Assembly (NCBI RefSeq): GCF_001866655.1
Contig: NZ_MLYR01000006.1
Coordinates: 1 to 35,430, forward strand
Reading direction: 5' to 3'
Length of the DNA: 35,430 nucleotides
From: Bacillus sp. MUM 116
Lineage (GTDB): Bacteria > Bacillota > Bacilli > Bacillales > Cytobacillaceae
The notes under the pieces: model-generated
What the model saw: the letters and a program-made list of their open reading frames with translations, nothing else
Told to the model about the DNA's origin: nothing
The model's database searches: none
Part shown: in pieces, positions 35,410-35,430 of the stretch
Numbering within the stretch: the stretch's first letter is position 1
Layout of the letters: every line of letters begins with the position of its first letter
Made by a program: the position numbers and the translations under genes

Positions 35410-35430
35410 TTAATATCCGCAGCCTATAGG

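Overview
The window looks like chromosomal backbone of an AT-rich endospore-forming Bacillaceae (Bacillus/Neobacillus/Mesobacillus-like). Evidence: an alpha/beta small acid-soluble spore protein with a sigma-G-type promoter, YtfJ, RefZ, EzrA, AcuABC and CcpA, and a gene order close to the moaB-ackA-ytxK-tpx-ytfJ-sppA-nadK-ytcI-sspA-thiI-iscS-ezrA-refZ-ytsP-dgcP-rpsD-tyrS-acsA-acuABC-ccpA stretch of B. subtilis as I remember it. I see no tRNA, rRNA, CRISPR array or intact insertion sequence. Names come from motif and sequence recall, not from a search.

Layout. 1-2.8 kb: a terminator, a palindromic repeat, alanine dehydrogenase (ald), a 52-residue small gene, a universal stress protein and an unknown 104-residue protein. 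2.8-4.2 kb: moaB overlapping an EcsC-family gene. 4.4-6.8 kb: acetate kinase with an upstream cre, and the methyltransferase ytxK. 6.9-11.4 kb: tpx, ytfI-ytfJ, sppA-yteJ, and a divergent NAD kinase. 11.6-17.2 kb: a RarD-type transporter, an acyl-CoA synthetase, a spore SASP gene, and iscS-thiI. 17.4-23.3 kb: ezrA, refZ, ytsP, a methionine gamma-lyase and a diguanylate cyclase. 23.5-26.2 kb: rpsD with its leader, and tyrS with a T-box. 26.3-29.1 kb: a class A PBP with a fibronectin III tail. 29.3-35.0 kb: acsA, divergent acuABC, and ccpA.

How the genes work together. The acetate node is concentrated here. AckA makes acetate and ATP during overflow, AcsA re-activates acetate, AcuA and AcuC acetylate and deacetylate AcsA, AcuB carries ligand-sensing CBS and ACT domains, and CcpA controls these genes. 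A consensus cre lies upstream of ackA at the spacing expected for CcpA activation. Weaker cre-like sites lie at mgl and acuA. iscS-thiI supplies sulfur for tRNA 4-thiouridine. Redox and cell-envelope genes fill the middle.

The least explained content is intergenic. Family A is a palindromic repeat of about 140 bp with nine full, variant or eroded copies. Six start 1-10 nt after a stop codon, in the same orientation as that gene. One variant copy replaces the whole central stem with an unrelated but equally complementary one while keeping the loop, as compensatory change would. Family B is a second nested palindrome with three copies; one lies between the tyrS T-box terminator and the tyrS ribosome-binding site. 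The two window edges are also inverted copies of each other (family A plus a terminator), so the segment is bounded by an inverted repeat of more than 200 bp.
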